Positions 20,953 through 30,312 of a DNA stretch of 64,000 bases are shown here, piece after piece (within the stretch, counting starts at the first letter, position 1; every line of letters begins with the position of its first letter). The notes beneath the pieces are model-generated. The model ran no database searches, was not told where the DNA came from, and was given only the letters and a program-made list of their open reading frames with translations. Both the position numbers and the translations under genes were made by a program. This DNA comes from Nocardioides sp. TF02-7 (GTDB lineage Bacteria > Actinomycetota > Actinomycetes > Propionibacteriales > Nocardioidaceae): assembly GCF_022437945.1 (NCBI RefSeq), contig NZ_CP092535.1, positions 1,426,001 through 1,490,000 of the forward strand. The letters run 5' to 3'.

Positions 20953-22640
20953 CAGAAGGTTCCTGCTCCCGGCACCCGCAGCCGCTCGACGAGCAGCACC
21001 ACGAGCGCCGTCACCGCGGCGAGGACGACCGACGCGGCCAGCGCCGTGCCGTAGTTGAGCTGGCCGGGACTCCCGATCAGCCGGTAGATCACGACGGGCA
21101 GCGTCGGCACGTCGGCGCGGACGATGAACGACGTGGCGCCGAACTCGCCGAGCGAGACCGCGAACGCGAACCCCGCCGCCACCAGCAGCGGGCGCCACAG
21201 CACCGGCACGTCGACGGTGAGCAGCGACCGCAGCGGCCCCGCGCCGAGCGAGGCGGCCGCCTGCCGCTGCCGGTCGTCGATGCCCTGCAGCACCGGGACG
21301 AGCACCCGGACCACCAGCGGCAGGGCCACCAGGGCCTGCGCGACCGGCACGAGCAACGGGCTCGACCGCAGGTCGAGCGGCGGCTCGTCGAGCGTGATCA
21401 GGAACCCGAAGCCGAGGGTCACCGCGGACACGCCGAGCGGCAGCATGAAGAGCCCGTCGAAGGCACTGCGCACCCGCCGCTCGGCCGCGCTGCGGGAGCG
21501 GGAGGTGACGACGACCGCGACGAGCAGCCCCAGCAACAGCGACATCCAGGTCGCGTCGACGGCGATCCGCAGCGAGTTGCCGAGCGCCTCGGTGACCGGG
21601 GCCCGCAGCAGCCCGCCCCCGTTGCCGCCGGCGTCCGCGCCGACGCCGGTCAGGGCGCGGTAGTGCACCAGCGTCCACGCGCCGTCGCGGCGCAACGAGC
21701 CGACGACGAGGGTCGCGATCGGCAGCGCGACCGCCGCCAGCACCCCGCCGGTGACGAACAGTGCCGGCAGGTCGCGGCGCCGCGGCCGGGTCGGGGCCGC
21801 CACCGAGCGCCGTACCGTCGGGTCCGGGACGGCGCGCAGCCGGGCCGCGACGCCGAGCAGCGCGACCACCGCGACCAGCTGGACGATCGACAGCGCCGCT
21901 GCCGCGCCGAGCTCGACGGAGCCGGTGATCGCGCCGGTGGTGAGCAGGTAGATCTCGGTCTCCACCGACGCGTAGCGCACACCGCCCAGGGTGAGCACCA
22001 CGCCGAACCCGGTCGCACAGAAGAGGAACACCACCGACGCCGCGGACACGATCGCCGGCCGCAGGGCGGGGAGCGTCACCGTGACCAGCACCTGCCACGG
22101 AGCCGCCCCGAGCGCGGCCGCGGCTTCCGCGGGTCGGCGGTCCAAGCCCTCCCACGCCGCGCCGACGGTGCGGATCACGACCGCGACGTTGAAGAACACC
22201 AGCCCGATCAGGATCGCCACCGGCGTCCCGTCGAGGCCGAGGAACCCGAGCGGCCCGGAGTCGGCCACCAGCTCGCGCACCGCGATGCCCACGACGACCG
22301 TCGGCAGCACGAACGGCACCAGCAGCGCGGCCCGCACCGCCCCCCGCAGCGGGAACCGCAGCCGGTGGAGGACGTACGCCGCCGGCAGGCCCAGCAGCAC
22401 CGACGCCGCGGTCGCCACCGAGCTGGTCCACACCGTGAACCAGACGACGCGGCGCGTCCGGTCGGTGCCCAGCACCTCGAGCACCGCGCCCGGCTCGAAC
22501 GAGCCCTCGGGCCACAGCCCGCGCTCGAGCATGCCGGCGACCGGCAGCAGGAAGAACAGGCCGAGCACCGCGGTCGGCACCGCCGCGAGCCCGAGCAGCC
22601 CGAGCAGGCGCCCCGTCCCGGCGCTGCCGCCGCCGGTCAC
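20952..22640 (-). CDS. thiP: Thiamine ABC transporter permease (two fused permease domains)
   Basis: 562 residues with about twelve predicted membrane segments in two homologous halves. Each half has the ABC-permease EAA loop, EAAAALGAAPWQVLVTVTLP in the first and AAASLGAGPLRSLLTVDVP in the second. Such double permeases are typical of ThiP and of some iron transporters; the TPP riboswitch decides for thiamine. GTG at 22640 overlaps the thiB stop (GTGA). Confidence 0.85.
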   Translation of the reverse strand: MTGGGSAGTGRLLGLLGLAAVPTAVLGLFFLLPVAGMLERGLWPEGSFEPGAVLEVLGTDRTRRVVWFTVWTSSVATAASVLLGLPAAYVLHRLRFPLRGAVRAALLVPFVLPTVVVGIAVRELVADSGPLGFLGLDGTPVAILIGLVFFNVAVVIRTVGAAWEGLDRRPAEAAAALGAAPWQVLVTVTLPALRPAIVSAASVVFLFCATGFGVVLTLGGVRYASVETEIYLLTTGAITGSVELGAAAALSIVQLVAVVALLGVAARLRAVPDPTVRRSVAAPTRPRRRDLPALFVTGGVLAAVALPIATLVVGSLRRDGAWTLVHYRALTGVGADAGGNGGGLLRAPVTEALGNSLRIAVDATWMSLLLGLLVAVVVTSRSRSAAERRVRSAFDGLFMLPLGVSAVTLGFGFLITLDEPPLDLRSSPLLVPVAQALVALPLVVRVLVPVLQGIDDRQRQAAASLGAGPLRSLLTVDVPVLWRPLLVAAGFAFAVSLGEFGATSFIVRADVPTLPVVIYRLIGSPGQLNYGTALAASVVLAAVTALVVLLVERLRVPGAGTF

Positions 22641-23695
22641 CCGGAGGTGAGGTCGGTCCACCGCGACAGCCAGTCGCGGCGGTTGTCGGCGATCTCCTCC
22701 GGCGCGACCTCGATCGGGTCCTCCGGCCGCGCGGCGAACCGCGCCCAGTCGGCGGGCAGCTCGACCGTGTCGTCGACGGGGAAGACGTACATGCTGGTCG
22801 GCAGCGCGGCCTGCACCTCCGGCGACAGCAGGAAGTCGACGACCCGCTCGGCGCCGGCCGGGTTGGCGGCGCCCTCCAGCACCCCGGCGTACTCGACCTG
22901 CTGGAAGCAGGTGTCGAGGAGGGCGGCGGTCGACGACTCGCCTCCCTCGACGGTGTAGGCCGGCGAGGTGTCGTAGGACAGCACGATCGGCCGGTCGCCA
23001 CCGGAGTAGGTGAAGTCGACGTAGTAGGCGTCCTCCCAGCCCTTCACGACCTTCGCGTCGTTGGCCAGCAGGTCCTCCCAGTAGTCCGGCCAGTCCTCGC
23101 CGTGCTCGCCGATCGTCGCGAGCAGGAAGGCCATCCCCGGGGTGCTGGTCGTCGCGCCGGGCGTGACGAACAGCCCCTCGTAGGCGGGGTCGGTGAGGTC
23201 GTCGAGGGACGTCGGCGGCTCGAGGTCGCGCCCGGCGAACCAGGCGGTGTCGACGTTGACGCACACGCCGGCGTTGTCGACCGGCGTGAGGACCCGGTCG
23301 TCGTCGCCGGGCAGCAGGTAGCGCTCCGCGCCCTCGGGCAGGTCGGCCTCGTACGGCGCGAAGACGCCGGCCTCGAGCGCGGCCGCGGCGAACGTGTTGT
23401 CGACACCGAACGCCACGTCGCCGATCGGGTCGCCCTTGGTGACGGTGAGCTTGCTCGTGAGCTCGCCACCGTCGCCCGCCGGGCTGTGCACCAGCGTGCA
23501 CCCCGAGTCACGCTCGAAGGCCCGGACCACCTTCTTCGGCAGGGTGAACGAGTCGTGGGTGACGAGCACGACCTCCCCGCACTCGGCGTTGCCGCCGCCG
23601 GGTGCGGAGTCGGACGCGGACTGCTCGTCACCGGTCATGACGGAGCAGCCCGTCGTCAGGGCCACGGCCGCCGTGGCGGCAAGGATGCGCTTCAA
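22637..23695 (-). CDS. thiB: Thiamine-binding lipoprotein of the ABC transporter
   Basis: 352 residues. The lipobox LTTGC near residue 17 marks a lipoprotein. The body is a family-1 periplasmic binding domain; [20 protein letters not shown] near residue 45 and [15 protein letters not shown] match thiamine-binding proteins. The start is TTG at 23695, an unusual codon, with GGGAG six bases before it; that GGGAG is also the 3' end of the TPP riboswitch, which points to translational control. Confidence 0.88.
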   Translation of the reverse strand: MKRILAATAAVALTTGCSVMTGDEQSASDSAPGGGNAECGEVVLVTHDSFTLPKKVVRAFERDSGCTLVHSPAGDGGELTSKLTVTKGDPIGDVAFGVDNTFAAAALEAGVFAPYEADLPEGAERYLLPGDDDRVLTPVDNAGVCVNVDTAWFAGRDLEPPTSLDDLTDPAYEGLFVTPGATTSTPGMAFLLATIGEHGEDWPDYWEDLLANDAKVVKGWEDAYYVDFTYSGGDRPIVLSYDTSPAYTVEGGESSTAALLDTCFQQVEYAGVLEGAANPAGAERVVDFLLSPEVQAALPTSMYVFPVDDTVELPADWARFAARPEDPIEVAPEEIADNRRDWLSRWTDLTSG

Positions 23696-23700
23696 CGCTG

Positions 23701-23791
23701 ACTCCCTTCGCCGGTGCTAACCGGATCAGGTTCGGAGGGTCTGCGGCTCGGTCCCGCACTCTCAGCACGCTCGGTGTCGTGCTCCCCTGTC
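23701..23791 (-). promoter_or_regulatory. TPP (THI-box) riboswitch
   Basis: Read on the minus strand, the conserved parts appear in order: GGGGAGC at the 5' side, CTGAGAGTGCGGG, ACCCTCCGAACCTGATCCGG, TTAGCACCGGCGAAGGGAG. These are the THI-element pyrimidine-sensing and pyrophosphate-sensing helices. It ends six bases before the TTG start of thiB and covers the ribosome site. When TPP is abundant, thiBPQ translation should fall. TACTAC or TACGCT about ten bases upstream may be the -10 element. Confidence 0.93.
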
Positions 23792-23845
23792 CTGACGTCG
23801 TCAGCGTAGTACGACGCCCGGCCGGCGCCCGCCGCGGGTCCGCGC

Positions 23846-23934
23846 GTTGAGTCGGGGGGTCGTGGTGGGTCGAGTCGGGTGTCGTGGTGCGTCGAGTCGG
23901 GGGTCGTGGTGCGTCGAGTCGGGGGTCGTGGTGG
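23846..23934 (+). repeat. 22-bp tandem array, 4 units
   Basis: Four units at 23846 (23 bp, one extra G), 23869, 23891 and 23913, with the shared pattern GTCGAGTCGGG then GTCGTGGTG. The first unit has TTGA where the others have TCGA. It belongs to the family seen at 36.5, 38.5, 39.7, 41.4 and 57.5 kb. It lies between the riboswitch promoter region and the AAACCTC element 3' of the MBL gene; nothing else is seen between 23792 and 24061. Confidence 0.9.
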
Positions 23935-23942
23935 GCGCCGGC

Positions 23943-24029
23943 ACGTGAGGTTTCCCCGGCCGGCCGGGGGAAACCTCAACATGTCGGGCAAAGCAATGCC
24001 GGACAAGTGGAGGTTTTGCCCGTCACGTC
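23943..24029. repeat. AAACCTC palindromic element, copy 2
   Basis: Reverse complement of the element at 18546-18632, differing at only a few positions (for example GGCCGGCC in place of GGTCGACC in the loop). It sits 8 bases after the 22-bp array and 32 bases 3' of the MBL-fold gene. Both hairpins are preserved, and the changes seen keep the stems paired. Confidence 0.88.
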
Positions 24030-24061
24030 CCCGCCGGCACCCGGATCGGCGGGCGATTCGG

Positions 24062-25086
24062 TCAGCGGGCCGGCGCCGCAGCGTAGCCGACCCCGTCGGG
24101 GGAGTACGCCGCCGTGGCGAGGCCGCGCGCGACCAGCAGGTCGAGGTGGGCCTTGGTCTCCATCGAGGCCATGCCCTGCGCGAACACGTCGAGGTCGTCG
24201 TACGGCGTCTCGTGGCGGGTCCAGCCCAGGTCATGGGCGACGTCGTGCGCGGTGGCCGTGCCGCGGCTGCGCAGCGACGCCAACGCGAGGTCGAGCCGGT
24301 GCTCGTGGTGGGTGAGCAGCTCGTCGACGCGGGCGTGGCTCGACGGGGCCACCGGCCCGTGGGCGGGGAGGATCCGCAGGTCCGGCAACGCACGCACCTT
24401 GGCCAGGGAGCCGAGGAACTGTCCGAGCGGCTGCTCGGCCGGCGGCACCGTGAACCCGATCGACGGTGTGATCGTGGGCAGCACGTGGTCGCCCGCGAAC
24501 AGCAGCTCGTCGGCAGGGTCGGCGAAGACGTAGTGGCCGGGGGTGTGGCCCGGAGTGTGGACGGCGTCGAGGGTGCGGCCCCCGACCTCGAGCGCGACGT
24601 CGCCGTCGAGCCAGGTGTCGGGCAGCGCCCACATCGCGGGATCGGGCAGCTCCCCGGGGTCGCCGGCCGCCCACTTCTCGCCGATCTCCTGCGCCCCCCG
24701 CGCTCGCGAGCACGTCGACGAACGGGTTGCCCGGGAGCTTGTCCGCACTCAGCAGGAGGTCGAGCGCCGGCCGCTCGTCCGCGCCGAGCGTCACCTCGAC
24801 GCCGAGCTCGGTGCCCAGCACCCGGGCCATCGTGTAGTGGTCGCGGTGGACGTGGGTGACCAGGAACCGCCGGATGTCGCCGAACCCGCGTCCCACGTCG
24901 CGCAGGCACTTGTCGAGCAGCTCGCGCGCGACCGGGATCGCCCAGCCGCCGTCGACCAGGGTCAGCCCGTCGGACCCGTCGACGACGTAGACGTTGATCG
25001 CCCGCAGGCCGTCCATCGGCAGCGGCAGCGGGATCCGGTGGATGCCGGGTGCGACCTCCCCAGGCGCCCTCCTGGGCCCAGTGCAC
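24062..25086 (-). CDS. MBL-fold metallo-hydrolase (frameshifted twice)
   Basis: About 340 residues after removing one base from each of the runs at 24694-24699 and 25058-25061. The metal site is THVHRDHY near residue 80, with [22 protein letters not shown] and LPAHGP downstream, followed by a C-terminal winged-helix-like domain (about the last 80 residues) as in LACTB2-like hydrolases. GTG at 25086 is the likeliest start but has no clear ribosome site. Position next to SDR and acyl-CoA genes suggests a thioester or lactone substrate; this is a guess. Confidence 0.8.
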
Positions 25087-25145
25087 CCCGGAGTCGGGTG
25101 AGACCGCCGCGCCGGTGCTGACTCCCCCGTTCCATCCGGCCAACC

Positions 25146-25989
25146 CTACGAACCGGCGGCAGCCGGCCCGAGGTCGGGTAACCCGAGGTCGAGGTTGGGG
25201 GGCTTGGAGGCCACCGTCGACCTCGAGCAGCTTGCCGGTGAGGTACTGCCCCGCCCGCGAGGACAGGTAGACCACGGCCGCGGCGACGTCCTCCGCCTCC
25301 CCGATCCGGCCGAGCGGCGTCGCCTGCTCCATCGCCGCCCGGGTCTCGGGCACCGAGGCGACGAACTCGAGAGCGCTGGTCATCACCGACCCGACGTGGA
25401 CGCCGTTGACCCGGACCCGCGGAGCCAGGTCGGTGGCGGCGAGCCGCGTCCAGTGCGCGAGGGCAGCCTTGGCGGTGCCGTAGGCGAGGTACCCACGCCC
25501 GGCGGCGCGGCCCATCATCGAGCTGATGGTGACGACCGACTTCTGCCGCCGCTCCTCGGGCTCGCCGAGCGAGGCGAGCATCAGCGGCACCGCAGCCCGC
25601 GTGAGGGCGTGAGCGGTGCTGACGTTGAAGTGGAACGCCTCCTCGAGATAGGCGACGTCGGTGTCGAGGAAGGCGTTGGGGACGGTGCCGCCGACGTTGT
25701 TGACGACGACGTCGAGGCGCCCGAGCTCGTCGTACGCCGTCCGCGCCAGGCCGGCGACCGCGTCGGTGTGGGCCAGGTCGGCCGTCACGACGAGCGCCCG
25801 CCGCCCGGCGTCGCGGACCCGCCCGGCGACGTCGTGGAGCTGCGCCTCGGTGCGGGCGGAGAGGACGACGTCGGCTCCCGCCTCCGCGAGCGCCACCGCG
25901 GTCGCGGCGCCGATGCCGCGGCCGGCGCCGGTGACGACCGCGACGTGGTCGTCGAGTCGGAACCGGTCGAGGATCGTGGGCGTGCTCAT
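25146..25989 (-). CDS. Short-chain dehydrogenase/reductase (frameshifted near the end)
   Basis: About 280 residues after removing one base from the G6 run at 25197-25202, which restores the end [17 protein letters not shown]. The NAD(P)-binding [13 protein letters not shown], catalytic serine in TISSMMG and YGTAK (Tyr, Lys) are all present. It probably oxidises a hydroxyacyl-CoA or steroid hydroxyl. Its ATG overlaps the stop of the upstream dehydrogenase as ATGA, and it is likely under the KstR-like site at 27096. Confidence 0.85.
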
Positions 25990-27085
25990 CGGCGCACCAG
26001 CCCGCGGCCGGTGACCAACGGCAGGTCGAGCGGCGTGACCAGGCCGGGGCGGGCCGCGACGACCGCGGGCACGGCGTTGACGAGCCGTTGGGCGGTGACG
26101 ATCATCCCGGACACGTTGTGGTCGCCGCGCTCCCCGTGGTGGGTGAGCTCGAGGCGGAGGTGCGGCTCGCCGGTGACCTCGACCCGGTAGCAGCCGTCGC
26201 CCTCGGTCGGTCGGGGGCCAGTCGGGGTCGGAGGACGGATCGGTGCGCGTGACGTGCTCGAGGGTGATCCGCGGCTCGCCGTCGACGGTGCCGACGACAC
26301 GGAACCGCACCGAGCCCATCGTGCCTTCACGGATGTCGACCGAGACGGTGCTGGTGTCGCGCGCGGCCGGCCGTCGTTCGACCTCCTCGACGAGCGGCTC
26401 GTCGAGGGTGACGTCGAGCCCGGCGGCGATCAGCCGGACCACCGGCCCCCACGCCGTGCTCAGGATCCCGGGCTCCCAGAGCACGGCCGTGGCGTCGAGC
26501 GGCTGCCCGAAGCCGAACAGCTCGCGCATCACGACCCGCTGGTCGTAGGTGGAGTAGTCGGCGATCTCGCTGACCCGCACGTGGTCGATGCGCTGGCTGA
26601 GGCTGGTGAGGACGAGCGGCAGCACGTCGTTGGCGAAGCCGGGGTCGATGCCGTTGACGTGCAGGCTGGCACCGCCCTCCCCGCCCCGCCGCGTGGATGT
26701 CGGCGACCATCTCCGGCGGAAGCGTGCCGTCGGGGTGGAGCAGGATGACCGGCCCGCTCGACACCACGTTGACCCCGTCGCGCACCAGGCCGGTGAGGTC
26801 GTCGATCGCCTCGAAGACCCGGTCGTCGGTCATCGCGGTGTGCACGACGCAGTCCGGCCGCAGCGCGACCAGCTCGTCCCGGTCCGTCGTCGCCGTCACG
26901 CCGAGCTCGCGACCGAGGCCGGCGAGCTCCCCCGCGTCCTTCCCGTGCTTGTCGGCGGTCGAGGTCCACACGCCCACCAGCTCGAGGTCCGGGTGGGCGT
27001 CGACGCCCGCGATCGCGTGCCGGCCGACCGTGCCGGTCGCCCAGACGACGACGCGGAGGGGCTTCTCGGGGATCACCTGGGACAT
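25986..27085 (-). CDS. DHDPR-like NAD(P)H-dependent amine dehydrogenase family protein (frameshifted twice)
   Basis: About 365 residues after removing one base from each of 26213-26217 and 26679-26682. The N-terminal Rossmann domain has [13 protein letters not shown] and resembles the dihydrodipicolinate-reductase N-terminal domain; the family includes 2,4-diaminopentanoate dehydrogenase, but most members in actinobacteria lie in lipid and steroid gene sets and are uncharacterised. ATG 27085 has no purine-rich site before it, and the KstR-like operator is only 10 bases upstream, so the transcript may be leaderless. Confidence 0.75.
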
Positions 27086-27095
27086 GGAGGGAGGG

Positions 27096-27109
27096 TAGAA
27101 CAGGTTCTA
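27096..27109. promoter_or_regulatory. KstR-like operator
   Basis: TAGAACAGGTTCTA fits the KstR motif TnnAACnnGTTnnA, with both half-sites TAGAAC and GTTCTA perfect. KstR is the TetR-family repressor of sterol catabolism in mycobacteria and rhodococci. The site is 10 bases before the start of the DHDPR-like gene and probably covers its promoter. No KstR gene is in the window, so the identity of the regulator is inferred. Confidence 0.7.
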
Positions 27110-27129
27110 GTTCTTGGGAACGGAGCGGC

Positions 27130-27183
27130 GTGAGGTTTCCCCGGTCGACCGGGGATCCCTCAACTTGACGGGCAAGACCTCAC
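27130..27183. repeat. AAACCTC palindromic element, copy 3 (shortened)
   Basis: A 54-bp version of the element at 18546 and 23943. It keeps GTGAGGTTTCCCCGGTCGACC and the CAACTTG/GGGCAA part but lacks most of the first hairpin and closes with ACCTCAC, so its ends remain inverted repeats. It lies 4 bases 3' of the flavin oxidoreductase stop. The shortening looks like an internal deletion. Confidence 0.78.
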
Positions 27184-27187
27184 CCCC

Positions 27188-28381
27188 TCACCGCGCCAGC
27201 GCGATCCCCTCCCCGGCCGACCACTCGACGCACCGGGTGCCGGAGTAGATGGTCGGCATGCACCGGTTGCAGTGGACGCAGATCCCGGACGTCGCCTCGC
27301 CGCGCTGGAGGCGGGCGACGAGGTCGGGCTCGCGGAGCAGGGCCCGGCCCATCGCGACGAGGTCGAACCCGTCGGCCATCGCCTGCCGCATCGTGTCGAG
27401 CCGGTTGATCCCGCCGAGGAGCATCAGCGGCATCGACAGGGCGTCGCGGAAGCGCAGCGCCTTCTCGCGGAAGTACGCCTCCTTGAACTCGTAGCGCTTG
27501 AGGAAGCCACGGCCCAAGGGCGTCCGCATGCCCCACCGGACGACCGCGGGCATCGCGGCGGCGAACTCCGCGACCGGGGTCTCGCCGCGGAAGAGGTACA
27601 TCGGGTTCATCAGCGAGCTGCCGCCGGAGAGCTGGAGGGCGTCGAGGTGGCCGTCGGCCTCCAGCAGCCGCGCCAGCTCGAGGCCGTCGTCGGTCGTCAG
27701 CCCGCCTGGGAACCCGTCGGACACACTCACCTTCGCGGTCACGGCGGCGGCGTCGCCGACCTCCTCGCGCACGGCGCGGGCGACCTGCCGGGCGAGCCGC
27801 GCACGGCGCTCCAGGGGGCCGCCCCAGCGGTCTCTGCGACGGTTGAGGGCGGGCGCGAGGAACGAGGAGATCAGGTAGCTGTGGGCCATGTGCAGCTCGA
27901 GCACGTCGAACCCGGCGCGGACCAGCGTGCGGGCGGTGTCGACGTACGCCCGGGTCACCCGGGTGAGGTCGCGCTCCGTCGCGCCGCGCACCATCTGCAT
28001 CGACAGCGGGCTCGGCATCGGGCTGGCGGCGATCGCGTGGACGCCGTTGGAGCGGCCGTTGGCGACCGGTCCGGCGTGCCCCACCTGGCCGACGATCGCG
28101 GCGCCCTCGGCGTGGACGGCGTCGGCCAGCCGGGCCAGGCCGGGCAGCGTCCGCTCGCCGACGACGAGCTGCTCGGCGTGCGTGCGACCCTCGGGGGCGA
28201 CGGCGAGGTAGGCGACCGTGGTCGCGCCGACGCCGCCGCGGGCCGGGGCGACGTGGTAGGCGACGAGGGCGTCGGTGACCTCGCCGTGCGGCGTGCGGCC
28301 CTCGAAGGTCGCGGCCTTCACCGTGCGGTTCCGCAGCCGCACCGGCCCCAGGTCGACCGGGCTGAACACCTTCTCACTCAC
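27188..28381 (-). CDS. NADH:flavin oxidoreductase (old yellow enzyme family)
   Basis: 397 residues, uninterrupted. The TIM barrel binds FMN; GQVGHAGPVANG, the HMAHSYLISSFL segment and LMLLGGIN are typical. A C-terminal cysteine cluster, CVHCNRC plus a later cysteine, matches the 4Fe-4S site of 2,4-dienoyl-CoA-reductase-type members, but the extra FAD/NADPH domains of that enzyme are absent. It likely reduces an enone or dienoyl-CoA. GTG at 28381; a KstR-like site lies in the divergent promoter region. Confidence 0.88.
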   Translation of the reverse strand: MSEKVFSPVDLGPVRLRNRTVKAATFEGRTPHGEVTDALVAYHVAPARGGVGATTVAYLAVAPEGRTHAEQLVVGERTLPGLARLADAVHAEGAAIVGQVGHAGPVANGRSNGVHAIAASPMPSPLSMQMVRGATERDLTRVTRAYVDTARTLVRAGFDVLELHMAHSYLISSFLAPALNRRRDRWGGPLERRARLARQVARAVREEVGDAAAVTAKVSVSDGFPGGLTTDDGLELARLLEADGHLDALQLSGGSSLMNPMYLFRGETPVAEFAAAMPAVVRWGMRTPLGRGFLKRYEFKEAYFREKALRFRDALSMPLMLLGGINRLDTMRQAMADGFDLVAMGRALLREPDLVARLQRGEATSGICVHCNRCMPTIYSGTRCVEWSAGEGIALAR

Positions 28382-28389
28382 CCGCGAAC

Positions 28390-28403
28390 TGTAACGTGTT
28401 CTA
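28390..28403. promoter_or_regulatory. KstR-like operator in a divergent promoter
   Basis: TGTAACGTGTTCTA matches TnnAACnnGTTnnA. It lies 8 bases from the flavin oxidoreductase start and 37 bases from the DUF2236 start, so one site could control both directions. It is the second such site in 1.3 kb, which makes chance matching less likely. Confidence 0.65.
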
Positions 28404-28440
28404 GCGCACGCTACCGTAGGTCCGACGGAGAGGAGCGCGG

Positions 28441-29377
28441 ATGGCCAAGGACCTGTGGCGCCGGCGCAACGACGCGCTCGACCCCGAGACCGACTACGTC
28501 GAGATCGTGCGCAACCTGTCCCTCCACGAGTTCACCTGGGACATCACGCAGGCGCTGAGCTTCGCGCTGTTCCGCACCTACGCCGTGCCGAGCATCGGTC
28601 GGCTGCTGCACGAGACGCAGCAGTTCGAGCGCGCGTGCCAGAAGCGGTACGACGACACCGCGCTGTTGCTCGAGGCCCCGGTGCTGCACGGCTTCGACTC
28701 CACGGCCGGCCGCACCGGCGTCCGCCGCATCAACCAGATGCACCGGATGTACGACATCGGCAACGACGACCTGCGCTACGTGCTGTCGACGTTCGTCGTC
28801 GTGCCCAAGCGCTGGCTCGACGCCTACGGCTGGCGGCCGCTCACCGACACCGAGCTGCGCGCGACGGTGCGCTACTACCGCGAGCTCGGGCGGCGGATGG
28901 GCATCAAGGACGTGCCGGCGACGTACGACGGCTTCATGGCGCTGATGGACGACTACGAGCGCCGCCACTTCGCCTACGACGAGGGCGGTCGCCGGGTCGC
29001 CGACGCCACGCTGCGGCTGCTCACCACGTTCTACCCGCGACCGGCGCGGCGTGCGGTCGAGCTGTTCAGCCGCTGCCTGATGGAGCCCGAGCTGCTCGCG
29101 GCGTTCGGCTACGACGACCCCGGCCCACGAGCCCGCCGGGTGGCGCGCGCGGCGTTGCGGGTGCGGGCGCGGGCGCTGCGTCACACGCCGTCGCGGCGCC
29201 GGCCGCGCACCTTCGCCGACCTCGGCCGGATGCGCACCTACCCGCACGGCCACGACCTCGCCGCGCTGGGCACCTTCCCGCCGGGCGCCGTCCCGCCGGG
29301 CGGCTGCCCCCGCGTCCGGTGCGGCGGTCCTCCCTGCGGACGAACGTCGACCGCCTGCAGCCATCCCTGCGGACTAA
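28441..29377 (+). CDS. Oxygenase MpaB / DUF2236 family protein (end uncertain)
   Basis: About 311 residues if one base is removed from the C5 run at 29307-29311. The family is related to latex-clearing protein and fungal MpaB and binds heme b through a histidine; the conserved segment spans HGFDSTAGRTGVRRINQMH to LSTFVVVPKRW, with the GY(G)WRPLT-type motif following. In the raw frame the ORF runs to 29646, overlapping the next gene's signal peptide, which is implausible; the corrected frame stops at TAA 29375-29377. GGAG ribosome site before ATG 28441. Confidence 0.72.
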
Positions 29378-29452
29378 TTGCCGCCGTAGCGGGGTTGCCC
29401 GCCCCGGCGACGTGGAAGCATCTGGCGGTCCCACGAACCGGAGGTATCCCCC

Positions 29453-30263
29453 GTGCGCACCACCACGACCACCCGCTCCCGCATCGCCCGGCCGCTCGCG
29501 TCGGTCGCCGTCCTCGCCCTCGCCTCGGTGCTCGCCGCCGGCTGCGGCGACGGCGACGAGGACGCCGTCGAGGAGGTGACCGAGACCGTCACGGTCGACG
29601 CCGACGGCAACGTCATCGGCGGGGACGACGGTGGCGAGGACGGTGACGACACGCCCGTCCTGACCGAGGACCAGCTGCAGACCGTCGTGCTCCAGCTCGA
29701 GAACCTGGGGACCGGCTGGGTGGAGGGCGAGGTGAGCGACGATGACGAGGGGTCGATCGGCTGCCTCGACGAGGTCGGGGACATCGACGACCTCGGGCCA
29801 TCCGCGAAGGTCGAGGTCGCCTACGAGTACGGCGACATCGGCGTGCCCGCGGTCGAGACCGGCGCCGCGACGGTCGAGGACCAGGCGGCGCTCGACCAGT
29901 ACTTCGCCGACAACGTCGAGGTGCTGGCCGGGTGCGACAGCGTCGAGACGACCGACGACGACGGCAACGCCTACTCGCTCACGATCACCTTCGACGAGAA
30001 CGCCTCGGGCGAGAGCGTCGACGACCAGATCAACCTCCACGCCGAGGGCACGATCACCTCCGCGACGGGCGAGTCGCTCGACCTCAGCCTGCACTCCTCG
30101 ATCCTGCGGGTCGGGCCGAACGCCGTCGTGGTCGGCACCGTGTCCCTTCGACGACGGCGCCACCGACCTGCACGCCGCCTACACCCAAATCGCGGTCGAC
30201 CGCCTCGAGGCGGTCGTCGCCGGCGAGGAGCCCCCGGTGACCACGGCCCCCGAGCCGGCCTGA
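29453..30263 (+). CDS. Acidic lipoprotein of unknown function (frameshifted near the end)
   Basis: About 269 residues after removing one C at 30144-30146. GTG at 29453 begins a signal peptide ending in the lipobox LAAGC. The mature part starts with a very acidic Asp/Glu/Gly linker (about residues 28-65) followed by a globular domain with two further cysteines (in SIGCLDE and LAGCDSV). The layout resembles PknH-sensor-like extracellular domains but no motif proves it. It stands alone between the DUF2236 gene and a convergent hydratase. Confidence 0.72.
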
Positions 30264-30312
30264 CGGCCCGTGCGGCGGCCAGCTGGCCGGCCGGCTGGCC
30301 GGACGTCGGCGG

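Noticed and set aside
19914..23695. Iron(III) ABC transporter instead of thiamine
   Set aside because: The binding protein and double permease are compatible with either, but the TPP riboswitch directly before the operon decides for thiamine.
24062..30263. A cluster of real pseudogenes in the catabolic region
   Set aside because: Each break is corrected by one base in a G/C run and restores catalytic motifs and family-typical ends, the same pattern seen in essential genes.
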